From an uncultured Prevotellaceae bacterium (GTDB lineage Bacteria > Bacteroidota > Bacteroidia > Bacteroidales > Bacteroidaceae): 45,496 nt of DNA. This document shows positions 26,810 through 34,818 of the stretch, in pieces. Within the stretch, counting starts at the first letter, position 1. Each line of letters opens with the position of its first letter. The notes below the pieces were generated by a model. The model was given only the letters and a program-made list of their open reading frames with translations, was not told where the DNA came from and made no database searches. Position numbers and translations under genes: made by a program. The stretch is taken from NCBI GenBank assembly GCA_902779745.1, contig CACZCT010000009.1:1-45496 (forward strand), written 5' to 3'.

Positions 26810-28117
26810 TCAAATACAGAGACTGATCCATAGAGCCGTACTGACAATAGCCAGTGCGGCTCCTATAATATATAAGGTATGCCTGGAGAGGTGATAGCCA
26901 AAGGCATGATAGGCATAGCCATGAATCATCACGAAGTCAAAGACATGGGCGACATAGATGGCGATACCAGCTCCTACCAACCCCCACTGACGATAACATC
27001 CGATGACCAAAAGGATAAAGACCAGGAAATAGGCGGTCTCCAACAACAAGTATGCGAAGGAACGGCCACGGGCCAGTGTGATATAGGCAACCGGTAAGGT
27101 CGCTGCCTTCAGCACCATCGCCGCTGCCGCTATCTGCGCCATCGTCACAATAGGCAGGAACTCACTGCTTAACAAGATTCTGACAACCCACGGCAGACAA
27201 GGAATCATCAGTGTCAACAATGGAGTGACAATCCATAGTAACACTTCCATCTGGCGGTTGACAGTCTCATTGGTCTCTTGTGTATCCTTCACAGCGGAAA
27301 GACGAGGGTAATAATCATTGTCCATAGCGGCAAAGACGATTCCTACATAGGTGACGGTTAGCAGGTAGCCGGCATTGTAAAGTCCCACCTCCGCCAGTCC
27401 CGTTTCTTTTCCCAGCCAACTGCGTATCAACAGTTCCGAACCACTTCCTGCCATCGCTGCCAACGTATAGGCTACCCCCAAGCGTAACATTCCCATTCCG
27501 TCTTTCATGACAGAGGAAGAAAAAGACAAAGCTAACGGATATAGCCGATAGGCAATATAGATGGCAGGTAACATAGAGGCGACGGCCACCAGGTTGATGA
27601 CGGGTATAATGGCTTCCTGTCCGTATTTCCAATACAAAGGAACACTGATGACAACACTGACGATGGCTGTTATGACCTGTACGATGGCCAAAGAACGGAG
27701 TCGGCGGGCTCCTTTCATGACAGCCGTCTCGCCTCCGCCGATAATCGTGATGGCAACGGCAGGTGCCAACATCCAGTAGCCGGACAATGTACACAGTATG
27801 ATTCCCAGGAACGCAGCCAACAGGCACCATATCCTTATCACACCCACGCAATGGAGAATTCGTTCCTGCTTACCCTCGTCAAAGTATTCTGAGATATGGC
27901 GTACGGCACTGAACGACAGCCCCAGGCCTGCTGTCTGCGTCAGGAAATTTGTCGTTGCCGTCATTAACGAAGCAAAGCCCATTCCCGCAGGACCGAGGAA
28001 GAGGGCGGCACACTTGTTACGTACAAGGGCTGTCAAGACATTCAAGCCCTGTACACCACCAAATATACTGGTGTATTTCAGTATATGCCGATAACTGTTA
28101 CTGTTTCCGTCTTCCAT
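26810..28117 (-). CDS. O-antigen/polysaccharide flippase (Wzx-like, MATE/MVF fold)
   Basis: A 435-residue inner-membrane protein with about 12-14 hydrophobic helices, typical of lipid-linked oligosaccharide flippases. The N-terminus KYTSIFGGVQGLNVLTALVRNKCAAL and LGPAGMGFASLMTATTNFL match the start of RfbX/Wzx-like proteins of Bacteroidetes. It would move undecaprenyl-linked glycan repeats across the membrane. Neighbouring glycosyltransferases on the other strand fit a glycan role. No wzy polymerase gene was recognised in the window. Confidence 0.88.
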   Translation of the reverse strand: MEDGNSNSYRHILKYTSIFGGVQGLNVLTALVRNKCAALFLGPAGMGFASLMTATTNFLTQTAGLGLSFSAVRHISEYFDEGKQERILHCVGVIRIWCLLAAFLGIILCTLSGYWMLAPAVAITIIGGGETAVMKGARRLRSLAIVQVITAIVSVVISVPLYWKYGQEAIIPVINLVAVASMLPAIYIAYRLYPLALSFSSSVMKDGMGMLRLGVAYTLAAMAGSGSELLIRSWLGKETGLAEVGLYNAGYLLTVTYVGIVFAAMDNDYYPRLSAVKDTQETNETVNRQMEVLLWIVTPLLTLMIPCLPWVVRILLSSEFLPIVTMAQIAAAAMVLKAATLPVAYITLARGRSFAYLLLETAYFLVFILLVIGCYRQWGLVGAGIAIYVAHVFDFVMIHGYAYHAFGYHLSRHTLYIIGAALAIVSTALWISLCI

Positions 28118-28124
28118 CCCGTTG

Positions 28125-28132
28125 CAAAATTA
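28125..28132 (-). promoter_or_regulatory. -7 box of the flippase promoter
   Basis: Minus-strand TAATTTTG, 7 nt upstream of the flippase ATG, back to back with the promoter for the plus-strand glycosyltransferase. No good -33 is seen. Confidence 0.5.
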
Positions 28133-28164
28133 CTATAAAAATAACGAAATATGAAATAATTTCG

Positions 28165-28172
28165 TATCTTTG
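28165..28172 (+). promoter_or_regulatory. -7 box for the glycosyltransferase at 28181
   Basis: TATCTTTG, 8 nt before the ATG, suggesting a leaderless or nearly leaderless message. The upstream region is AT-rich without a clear TTTG. Confidence 0.55.
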
Positions 28173-28180
28173 TAGGCGAT

Positions 28181-29149
28181 ATGAGCAAAGACAAACCTTT
28201 AATAAGCTTTATCCTTACCTACTATAACCAGCCTGTCGACATGCTGTGCGAGTGTATCGACAGTATCCTGCGGTTATCCCTGTCTCCTTCTGAACGGGAG
28301 ATTATCGTGGTGGATGACGGTTCGGAAATCAGTCCTATGAACGAATTTATGAAATATGGGGATGATATCGTTTATGTGCGTCAGAAGAATGGAGGACTGA
28401 GTGTGGCCCGCAACAAGGGCATCGAGATGGCACAAGGCGAGTATCTGCAGTTTGTGGATGTTGACGACCATTTGATACAGGTACCCTATGAGCACTGTAT
28501 GGACATGATAAGGTCGAATGACACGATAGACATGGTGATGTTTGACTTTGCAAACAACGACGTAACAGATACGAACTATAACGACACTGACGTAATGACG
28601 GGATCGGAGTATATGCTGAAACACAATATCCATGCAACAGCATGGGGCTATTTGTTTAAGCGTGGCACGTTAGGGAATCTTCGGTTTACACCTGGTATCT
28701 GGCACGAAGACGAGGAGTTTACGCCACAACTGCTCATCAGGGCGGAACACGTATGCGCTACGGATGCCAAGGCTTACTATTACTATAAACATAAAGGTAC
28801 CATCACGACACACAAGGATGAGGAGAGCATGACAAAGCGGTTTAAGGACATCAGAGGTGTACTGGACAGACTGCAGTATCTGTGTGACCGCGTACCACAG
28901 AACGACCGGCTGGCCCTGCAACGTCGTGTGGCACAGTTGACGATGGACTATATCTATCAGGTCATCATACAACAGCATTCACAGAAGGCACTCGACGCAT
29001 GTATCGACGATTTGTGCAGCAAGGGACTCTTCCCCCTTCCCGACCGCGACTACTCACAGAAATACAAATGGTTCCGCAAGATGACCAATACCCGTCTGGG
29101 ACGTACGGTCCTGTTGAATACCCTGCCACTATTAAAGAAGGAGAGATGA
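28181..29149 (+). CDS. glycosyltransferase family 2
   Basis: A 322-residue cytoplasmic GT-A enzyme. ISFILTYYNQPVDMLCECIDS, IIVVDDGSE, NGGLSVARNKGIEMAQGEYL and FVDVDD (the metal-binding DxD) are the standard GT2 features in order. It would add a sugar to a lipid- or glycan-acceptor. The stop overlaps the start of the next glycosyltransferase (ATGA, 29146-29149), so they are translationally coupled. Acceptor and donor cannot be told. Confidence 0.92.
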   Translation: MSKDKPLISFILTYYNQPVDMLCECIDSILRLSLSPSEREIIVVDDGSEISPMNEFMKYGDDIVYVRQKNGGLSVARNKGIEMAQGEYLQFVDVDDHLIQVPYEHCMDMIRSNDTIDMVMFDFANNDVTDTNYNDTDVMTGSEYMLKHNIHATAWGYLFKRGTLGNLRFTPGIWHEDEEFTPQLLIRAEHVCATDAKAYYYYKHKGTITTHKDEESMTKRFKDIRGVLDRLQYLCDRVPQNDRLALQRRVAQLTMDYIYQVIIQQHSQKALDACIDDLCSKGLFPLPDRDYSQKYKWFRKMTNTRLGRTVLLNTLPLLKKER

Positions 29150-30255
29150 AGATACTGTTGATAGGCGAATACAGTAATGTACATGCCACACTGGCTATAG
29201 GGCTTCGCGAGATGGGACACCAGGTGACCGTGATATCGAATGGTGACTTCTGGAAGAACTATCCCCGTGATATAGATGTTACCAGAAAGACTGGCAAATG
29301 GGGCGGTATACGGCTGATTGTGAAACTGTGGACCCTGCTTCCCAAAATGCGAGGTTACGATGTCGTACAACTGATCAATCCGATGTTCTTTGAACTGAAG
29401 GCTGAACGGTTGGAGTGGTTTTACAATTACCTGCAACGCAACAATAAGTGTATAGTCCTGGGAGGCTATGGCATGGACTACTACTGGGTGAATACCTGTT
29501 GCTCTGAGATGCCGTTGCGATATAGCGACTTCAATATCGGCAACGAGTTGCGCACCGATGAGGATGCACTCAAGGAAAGGCGTGACTGGCTTGGTACGGC
29601 TAAGGAACGATTGAACAGAAGGATTGCCGAGAGTTGTAACGGCATCGTAACAGGACTATACGAATATCATGTATGCTATGCGCCCAAATTTCCTCATAAG
29701 ACATACTATATTCCCTTTCCGATCAAAATGCAGGATACTATTGAAGCAGCGAAGACCCACAATCCCGTCAAGATATTTATAGGAATCAGCAAAAACAGGT
29801 CAACCTATAAAGGTACCGACATTATGCTGAAAGCAGCCGAGGATGTGGCAAGGAACTATCCAGACAGAATGATATTGGAAAAGGTGGAGGGAGTGCCCTT
29901 CGGACAGTATCAATACTTGATGGACAATAGCGACGTGATACTGGATCAACTGTATAGCTATACTCCGTCCATGAACTCGCTGCTTGCGATGTCAAAAGGA
30001 ATAGTGGTCATAGGAGGCGGTGAACCGGAGAACTATGAGATTCTTCATGAAAAGGAATTACGTCCTATCATCAATGTCGAGCCGTCTTATGAGAGCGTCT
30101 ATCATCAGTTGGAATGGGTTATTCAACACCCGGAAGAGGTAGAAAGACTGAAAGCGGAAAGTATCGCCTATGTCAAGAAACACCACAATTGTCAGAAGGT
30201 GGCTAAACAGTATGAAGCGATGTACGAAGCACTGCTTCAATCTGCTGACCAATAA
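29146..30255 (+). CDS. glycosyltransferase, GT-B type (family 1/4-like)
   Basis: A 369-residue protein. MKILLIGEYSNVHATLAIGLREMGHQV is the N-terminal Rossmann start of GT-B enzymes. The C-terminal half has KIFIGISKNRSTYKGTDIML, a QYQYLMDNSDVILDQLYSY stretch and a MSKGIVVIGGGEPENYEIL segment in the place of the donor-binding region. The start at 29146 is preferred to upstream in-frame codons because it sits in the ATGA overlap with the previous gene and begins the beta-alpha-beta fold. Its last 53 bases overlap the convergent glycosyltransferase gene on the other strand. Confidence 0.85.
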   Translation: MKILLIGEYSNVHATLAIGLREMGHQVTVISNGDFWKNYPRDIDVTRKTGKWGGIRLIVKLWTLLPKMRGYDVVQLINPMFFELKAERLEWFYNYLQRNNKCIVLGGYGMDYYWVNTCCSEMPLRYSDFNIGNELRTDEDALKERRDWLGTAKERLNRRIAESCNGIVTGLYEYHVCYAPKFPHKTYYIPFPIKMQDTIEAAKTHNPVKIFIGISKNRSTYKGTDIMLKAAEDVARNYPDRMILEKVEGVPFGQYQYLMDNSDVILDQLYSYTPSMNSLLAMSKGIVVIGGGEPENYEILHEKELRPIINVEPSYESVYHQLEWVIQHPEEVERLKAESIAYVKKHHNCQKVAKQYEAMYEALLQSADQ

Positions 30256-31366
30256 CCCTTGGTGACGCTATTGCCGCTATTCTTGAGGATAATGCCTGCC
30301 CGTCTATCGTCCTCTTCGTCATGTCTATCATAGCTTTGGCGAAAGCATCACTGTCATCAATCGGTACAATCACACAGCCTCCCTCTATACGTAAACAATT
30401 TGGTATGCATTCTGTTGATATTACAGGAATACCAGTGCTCATTGCTTCCAATATAGACAACGGTTGTACCTCACTGCGAGTGGCAAGTACTAATGTGTCA
30501 CATTGATACAATATGTTGCGCACCCCAGCCTTGTCTATTTCACCATGCACAACAACCTCTCCTTCCACACCGTAATGACGCATGAGTTTACGGCATTTCT
30601 CCGAATCTGTAGCACGCCCGGCAATATGTAGTTCTACATTCTTGCAATGACGGCGCAACTGACTATAGGCATCAAACAGGACATCATAGCCTTTGCGGTG
30701 TATAAAGATAGCCGGACAGAAGAATCTGAACGGTCTGTCCTCTAATGACGGACGTTCTTGATATTGGAAATAATCCACATCGACGATATTGGATATTGTC
30801 TCCCACCGATAGTCTGTTCCAAAATATCCGGAGATGTCATGCACCAGTTCCGAGGAAACAGGAAGGACTCTTGCGGCATGCTGAAATGCTTCCTTCAACA
30901 GTGGTATCTGCCAAGTGTCACCAGGAGGATCGCCAAACTCACTCACATAGTCAAGATATGCGAGATTCTCCGTGATAACATAAGGAATACCTGTATCACG
31001 GCTGATTTGCATGGCAGCATAACCTGCCCATTTACAACAATGCACATTCAGGATGTCCGGTCGACCATATTTCTGGACATATTCCCTAAACATACCAAGA
31101 ACGATGGTCACCCAACGTTCTACATTATATTTTATAACCTTGGGAATACCACGCTGGTATGACTGATAGACCATAATCCCATCCATCTCGTGCTCATAGC
31201 GATGCCAAGGCAACGTCAGATAGTCTTTCCACCCTATCGTCATACCTAACTGCACATTACTTAAGATACGTACCTCATGCCCCAAGGCTTTCAGAGCCTT
31301 GGCTTGATCCAGACAGAATAATCCGCCGTAGGGAGGAAAGAAAGAGGGTATCTCCAGTATATGCAT
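30203..31366 (-). CDS. glycosyltransferase family 4
   Basis: A 387-residue GT-B enzyme. MHILEIPSFFPPYGGLFCLDQAKAL is a typical start with the glycine-rich acceptor loop. The C-terminal domain has RFFCPAIFIHRKGYDVLFDAY, ELHIAGRATDSEK, VVVHGEIDKAGVRNILYQCD and SILEAMSTGIPVISTE, the EX7E region of GT4 enzymes in a variant form. The ATG at 31366 is preferred over a GTG one codon upstream. Its 3' end overlaps the convergent neighbour by 53 bp. Confidence 0.92.
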   Translation of the reverse strand: MHILEIPSFFPPYGGLFCLDQAKALKALGHEVRILSNVQLGMTIGWKDYLTLPWHRYEHEMDGIMVYQSYQRGIPKVIKYNVERWVTIVLGMFREYVQKYGRPDILNVHCCKWAGYAAMQISRDTGIPYVITENLAYLDYVSEFGDPPGDTWQIPLLKEAFQHAARVLPVSSELVHDISGYFGTDYRWETISNIVDVDYFQYQERPSLEDRPFRFFCPAIFIHRKGYDVLFDAYSQLRRHCKNVELHIAGRATDSEKCRKLMRHYGVEGEVVVHGEIDKAGVRNILYQCDTLVLATRSEVQPLSILEAMSTGIPVISTECIPNCLRIEGGCVIVPIDDSDAFAKAMIDMTKRTIDGQALSSRIAAIASPRVIGQQIEAVLRTSLHTV

Positions 31367-31378
31367 CACTTCTGTATT

Positions 31379-31411
31379 AAAAATCCTGCGAGGCTGATGC
31401 CCCGCAGGATT
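31379..31411 (-). terminator. rho-independent terminator of rpsP
   Basis: A perfect 9-bp stem (31382-31390 with 31403-31411) with a 12-nt loop. On the minus strand it is followed by a T run (complement of 31379-31383). It sits between rpsP and the glycosyltransferase downstream on the same strand. Confidence 0.8.
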
Positions 31412-31434
31412 CTGTCTTTCTCTTAGGAATTTGT

Positions 31435-32001
31435 TTACTCAGCAGCGGGAGCCTCTGTGGCAGTTGCTTCCTCAGCGGGAGCCTCGGCAGCAGCCTCTTC
31501 AGCAGCCTTAGCGGCCTCAGCCTCAGCTTTGGCAGCTTCTTCTGCTGCTTTCTTCTCGGCATTCTTCTTAGCCTGTTCCTCGTTCTGAGCTTTCTCAGCC
31601 TTCAACTGGGCAGCAGCAGCATCCTTCTTAGCCTTTGCCTCTTCGGCAGCGACCTTCTCCAGACCCTTCTGCTTGTCAGCCTTCCATGCGTCGAACTTCT
31701 TCTGAGCAGCAGCCTCGTCGAAAGCGCCCTTCTTTACGCCACCCTTCAGGTGCTTCATCAGGTAAACGCCCTCACGGCTGAGGATGTTACGAACAGTGTC
31801 AGTAGGCTGTGCGCCAACCTCTACCCAGTAAAGTGCACGCTCGAAATTCAAATCTACTGTGGCAGGATTGGTGTTTGGGTTGTAAGTACCAATCTTTTCA
31901 GTAAATTTACCATCACGTGGTGCTCTTGCGTCAGCGATAACGATGCTGTAGAAAGCATAGCCTTTACGACCGCCGCGCTGTAATCTGATTTTTGTTGCCA
32001 T
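31435..32001 (-). CDS. rpsP: 30S ribosomal protein S16 with long C-terminal extension
   Basis: A 188-residue protein. Residues 1-80 are S16 ([57 protein letters not shown]). S16 elsewhere is about 80-90 residues, so over half of this protein is an added tail. The tail is almost only Ala, Glu and Lys ([20 protein letters not shown] and similar), predicted as a long charged helix or disordered tail, ending in an acidic Ala-rich stretch. Long S16 tails occur in Bacteroidetes. The gene is alone, without rimM or trmD, and has a strong promoter and terminator. Confidence 0.96.
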   Translation of the reverse strand: MATKIRLQRGGRKGYAFYSIVIADARAPRDGKFTEKIGTYNPNTNPATVDLNFERALYWVEVGAQPTDTVRNILSREGVYLMKHLKGGVKKGAFDEAAAQKKFDAWKADKQKGLEKVAAEEAKAKKDAAAAQLKAEKAQNEEQAKKNAEKKAAEEAAKAEAEAAKAAEEAAAEAPAEEATATEAPAAE

Positions 32002-32062
32002 TTTGTTGTTGTTTAATTGTTTAAATTTTGAATTTCATGCTACTATCTCGTAATAGCGGGTG

Positions 32063-32094
32063 CAAAGGTAGTAATTATTTAGCGATTATGCAAA
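32063..32094 (-). promoter_or_regulatory. promoter for rpsP
   Basis: On the minus strand TTTG (32091-32094), 20 bp, TACCTTTG (32063-32070). It leaves a 5' leader of about 55-60 nt that is A-rich just before the ATG, as expected for a highly translated gene in this phylum. Confidence 0.85.
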
Positions 32095-32133
32095 AAAAAA
32101 CCAAGATATTTTCTCAATGTCACTTTTATTTCG

Positions 32134-32141
32134 TATTTTTG
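32134..32141 (+). promoter_or_regulatory. -7 box for the glycosyltransferase at 32150
   Basis: TATTTTTG, 8 nt before the ATG at 32150, with a TTTC 20 bp upstream as a weak -33. Its position argues against a longer protein starting at 32117. Confidence 0.55.
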
Positions 32142-32149
32142 CTTCTCGT

Positions 32150-33064
32150 ATGACGAAAGGACTGTCGATATTGATTCCAACGTATAATGACTGCTGCCTG
32201 GAACTGGTGAAGGGACTGCAGTCGCAGGCCACGGAGTGCGCCATTGACTTTGAAATCCTGGTGGCTGATGACGGCTCCACGGATATGGAGGTAGTCAGGA
32301 AAAACCAAGAGGTGGCAAAACTGTCACATTGTCGACTGATCCGCAACGAGCAGAATCAGGGACGTGCCGTTATCCGCAACTTATTGGCACGGGAGGCGCA
32401 ATATGCTCAGGTACTCTTTATCGACAGCGACATGCATATTGAGAGGAAAGACTTCATTGCGAGGTATCTGCAAGAAGAGGCACCTGTCGTCTATGGGGGT
32501 GTCACGATTGGAGGCACTGAAAAGGAAAGACGGCATAACCTGCGATGCCAATACGAACAGGCAGAGGCATGGAAACATACTGTAGATAAACGGAAAGAGA
32601 ATCCTTATCATGATTTCCATACCGCCAATTTCATGATTAACCGTGATATCATGCTGCACCATCCCTTTGACGAGCGGTACAGAAAGTATGGCTATGAGGA
32701 TGTTGCCTTTGGCAAGGTATTAAAAGCCCACGACATCCCTATCTGTCATATTGATAATCCAATGCTGTTTGATACTTTCGAGGACAATGCGGTCTTTATT
32801 AGCAAGACAGAAGAGGGATTGCGCACGTTATATCAGTTCAGGGAAGAACTGCAGGATTACTCGCGACTGATCCGGAAAGCAGACGCACTCTCCCACCCCA
32901 TGCTATGGCTTCTGCGCAGTTGGCACCGCCACTTCGGAAAATGGGAACGCCGTCTCCTTGTCAATTGTCAATTGTCAATTGTCAATTCCCGACTCTTCCC
33001 ACTCTATAAACTGGGTTATTACCTTGAATACGCTAAAAGACAATCGTCTTCAGCCAATCCTTGA
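32150..33064 (+). CDS. glycosyltransferase family 2
   Basis: A 304-residue GT-A enzyme: GLSILIPTYNDCCLELVKGL, ILVADDGSTD, EQNQGRAVIRNLLAREA, LFIDSDMHI (DxD) and a YGYEDVAFGKVL segment equivalent to the ED of the catalytic site. The start at 32150 is chosen because the upstream in-frame ATG (32117) precedes the promoter box. Residues about 270-280 (VNCQLSIVNS) are encoded by four exact 7-bp repeats and look inserted near the C-terminus. The last 32 bases overlap the convergent phytase-esterase-like gene. Confidence 0.9.
   Translation: MTKGLSILIPTYNDCCLELVKGLQSQATECAIDFEILVADDGSTDMEVVRKNQEVAKLSHCRLIRNEQNQGRAVIRNLLAREAQYAQVLFIDSDMHIERKDFIARYLQEEAPVVYGGVTIGGTEKERRHNLRCQYEQAEAWKHTVDKRKENPYHDFHTANFMINRDIMLHHPFDERYRKYGYEDVAFGKVLKAHDIPICHIDNPMLFDTFEDNAVFISKTEEGLRTLYQFREELQDYSRLIRKADALSHPMLWLLRSWHRHFGKWERRLLVNCQLSIVNSRLFPLYKLGYYLEYAKRQSSSANP
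32958..32985 (+). repeat. 4 x exact 7-bp tandem repeat in a glycosyltransferase gene
   Basis: Four perfect copies of TTGTCAA followed by a partial unit. The array encodes VNCQLSIVNS in frame. In another phase the unit is TCAATTG, one base different from the TCAATTC coding unit in addB. Confidence 0.95.
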
Positions 33065-33983
33065 GATAGCCTTTATACTGGTTCTGGGAGTCACTGATGA
33101 GTATCAGCACTTGTCGGCCGTCCACTAACTTCGGACCCAGACACATCCCTTCATAATTGGCAAAACTGCGTGCCGTCAGATTAAATTTCGTCTTTATGGA
33201 CACCAACAGTTGCTTCTCAAGCAGTTGTCCTGCATCCTCCTGTCGTGGAGTTACTATAAAGATATCATTATTGACATACGACCCGATGTAGTTCTTGGGA
33301 CGGAAGACCTCTCTCTCCATCACCAGGAGTCGTCCGTCCGGCAAGGCGGCTAAGGCAGGCACTCCCTTGGTATGATTGCCCTCCCCTGTCTTTGGTGAAG
33401 GCTTTCCCATCTTGTAGAGCCATTGACACGAGGGTTCCAAGTCATTCCCGAAACTCTGAATACGTGACACGCTGTCGCCTTTCAGCGGCTTCTCAGAGAT
33501 GGTATAAAACAGACCCGTCAGCTGCTGATATGTCAACGCCTCCAGCCCTTTGTTCCCCCTCGCGTTCTTGAAAACAGCAGGCATCTGCAACTTACGACCT
33601 GTCAACTTACCATTCATGTCATACTCCAATACCTCATTGTCTTCTTCTCCAGTGATAAACAACGTACTGTCTGGCGCAAAGAAGGCGATGCCTTCCTCGT
33701 CACGATTGGCAAGACCACAGGAATAGAAACCCTGTTCGGAGGCATGACGTATCTTTCCCGTGACGGAGTCGACATCGATGATAAACAGGTGATAGCCGCT
33801 CTCCGCTGCTTTGTCATTCACCACCGCATAGCGATTATCGCCCATCCATGTGATACCACTATAGTTTCCTGCTGGTATCGTCGTATGGAACGAACGTTGC
33901 TTGTTCACCACAACAGACGTATCTTGCGCATTTATGCCAACTGCCAATAGCCAACAGCCTATCACCAACAACCACTTATTCAT
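33033..33983 (-). CDS. secreted esterase-like/phytase-like beta-propeller protein
   Basis: A 316-residue exported protein. Signal peptide MNKWLLVIGCWLLAVGINAQ, followed by a region resembling the 'esterase-like activity of phytase' family: YSGITWMGDNRYAVVND, LANRDEEGIAFFAPDSTLFITGEEDN, NKGLEALTYQ, LPDGRLLVMER and FANYEGMCLGPKLVDGRQVLILISDSQ. These are the repeated blade motifs with E-G-(I/L/M) turns. The substrate is unknown. Start at 33983 is chosen for the clean signal peptide; an ATG at 33989 adds two residues. It overlaps the end of the DUF2461 gene by 8 bases, so the pair is one operon. The signal peptide core is encoded by 7-bp repeats. Confidence 0.8.
   Translation of the reverse strand: MNKWLLVIGCWLLAVGINAQDTSVVVNKQRSFHTTIPAGNYSGITWMGDNRYAVVNDKAAESGYHLFIIDVDSVTGKIRHASEQGFYSCGLANRDEEGIAFFAPDSTLFITGEEDNEVLEYDMNGKLTGRKLQMPAVFKNARGNKGLEALTYQQLTGLFYTISEKPLKGDSVSRIQSFGNDLEPSCQWLYKMGKPSPKTGEGNHTKGVPALAALPDGRLLVMEREVFRPKNYIGSYVNNDIFIVTPRQEDAGQLLEKQLLVSIKTKFNLTARSFANYEGMCLGPKLVDGRQVLILISDSQNQYKGYLKDWLKTIVF
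33937..33971 (-). repeat. 5 x degenerate 7-bp tandem repeat encoding a signal-peptide core
   Basis: Plus-strand heptamers CCAACTG, CCAATAG, CCAACAG, CCTATCA, CCAACAA, all starting with CC(A/T)A. On the coding strand they encode LLVIGCWLLAVG, the hydrophobic core of the signal peptide. Confidence 0.75.
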
Positions 33984-34674
33984 AGTCATCAATCACACTA
34001 TTCATAAAGTCCATCATCGGCTTGGCAGCCTTGAACATCGGCACCATCTTGTCGAGCCACTGGTCTCCTTGGAAGAAACTCTCGCTTACCTGATGCCAAC
34101 AGCAATAATTCTTCATGCGCAGATATTGCATATAGGGATAGTCGCGAGGAAAACCAGCAGGACAAGTCTTCAGCTTCTCCAGTCCAAAACCCTGTTTGCT
34201 GTCCCAGTCGGCATCTTCGTCTGCCCCATAATATTTCTGAAAATCATCGTTCTCCACACAGCGCAGCCACTCTTCCTCGTTCGCCATAATCTCATTACGA
34301 CACGATGTCAGGATATTCGTAGGCAACCAATAGCTGCCACAAGCCAATAGACAATGGTCTGGTTCCAGATGAATATAATAGCCGCCATGCAGTGCCTTCT
34401 TACCATGTGCAGCAATATAGGCACCCAGATGATTCTTATAGGGCGACTTATCCGTCGAGAAACGTGTGTCACGATAGAAGCGATATGTACAATCTTTCAC
34501 AGTAAGATGGGCAATAGAAGGGTCAAATTCGGCAATACGTCCTATCGCCTTCGCCACTCCTTCCTCGAAATCTGCCCTTACAGCCATATACTCCGCCTTA
34601 TGTTCCTGAAACCAAGGCCTATTATTGTTTGCCATCAACTCCCGAAGGAACCTTACTATCTTCTTACTTTCCAT
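33976..34674 (-). CDS. DUF2461 domain-containing protein
   Basis: A 232-residue protein that is almost wholly one DUF2461 (TIGR02453) domain. The landmarks are FLRELMANNNRPWFQEHKAEY at the N-terminus, YRFYRDTRFSTDKSPYKNH in the middle, then GGYYIHLEPDHCLLACGSYW. The function of this family is not known. It has no signal peptide. The gene has a good promoter and its 3' end overlaps the next secreted protein gene by 8 bases. Confidence 0.93.
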   Translation of the reverse strand: MESKKIVRFLRELMANNNRPWFQEHKAEYMAVRADFEEGVAKAIGRIAEFDPSIAHLTVKDCTYRFYRDTRFSTDKSPYKNHLGAYIAAHGKKALHGGYYIHLEPDHCLLACGSYWLPTNILTSCRNEIMANEEEWLRCVENDDFQKYYGADEDADWDSKQGFGLEKLKTCPAGFPRDYPYMQYLRMKNYCCWHQVSESFFQGDQWLDKMVPMFKAAKPMMDFMNSVIDDYE

Positions 34675-34687
34675 ATCTTATTTTTTG

Positions 34688-34718
34688 CAAAGATACGATT
34701 AAGTGAGTAAAAAGCAAA
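34688..34718 (-). promoter_or_regulatory. promoter for the DUF2461 operon
   Basis: On the minus strand TTTG (34715-34718), 19 bp, TATCTTTG (34688-34695), 13 nt upstream of the ATG. Confidence 0.75.
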
Positions 34719-34792
34719 AGGAAAACTTGTTTTTCTTTTCAAATATAATTCAATAAAAGCTAAAGAGATGGTGAAACTCGATTTATTATTGT

Positions 34793-34800
34793 TACCTTTG
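34793..34800 (+). promoter_or_regulatory. -7 box for the AlkZ-like gene
   Basis: TACCTTTG, 18 nt upstream of the ATG at 34819. The -33 region has only a weak TGG. Confidence 0.55.
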
Positions 34801-34818
34801 TAGAAAAGAACGAAAAAG

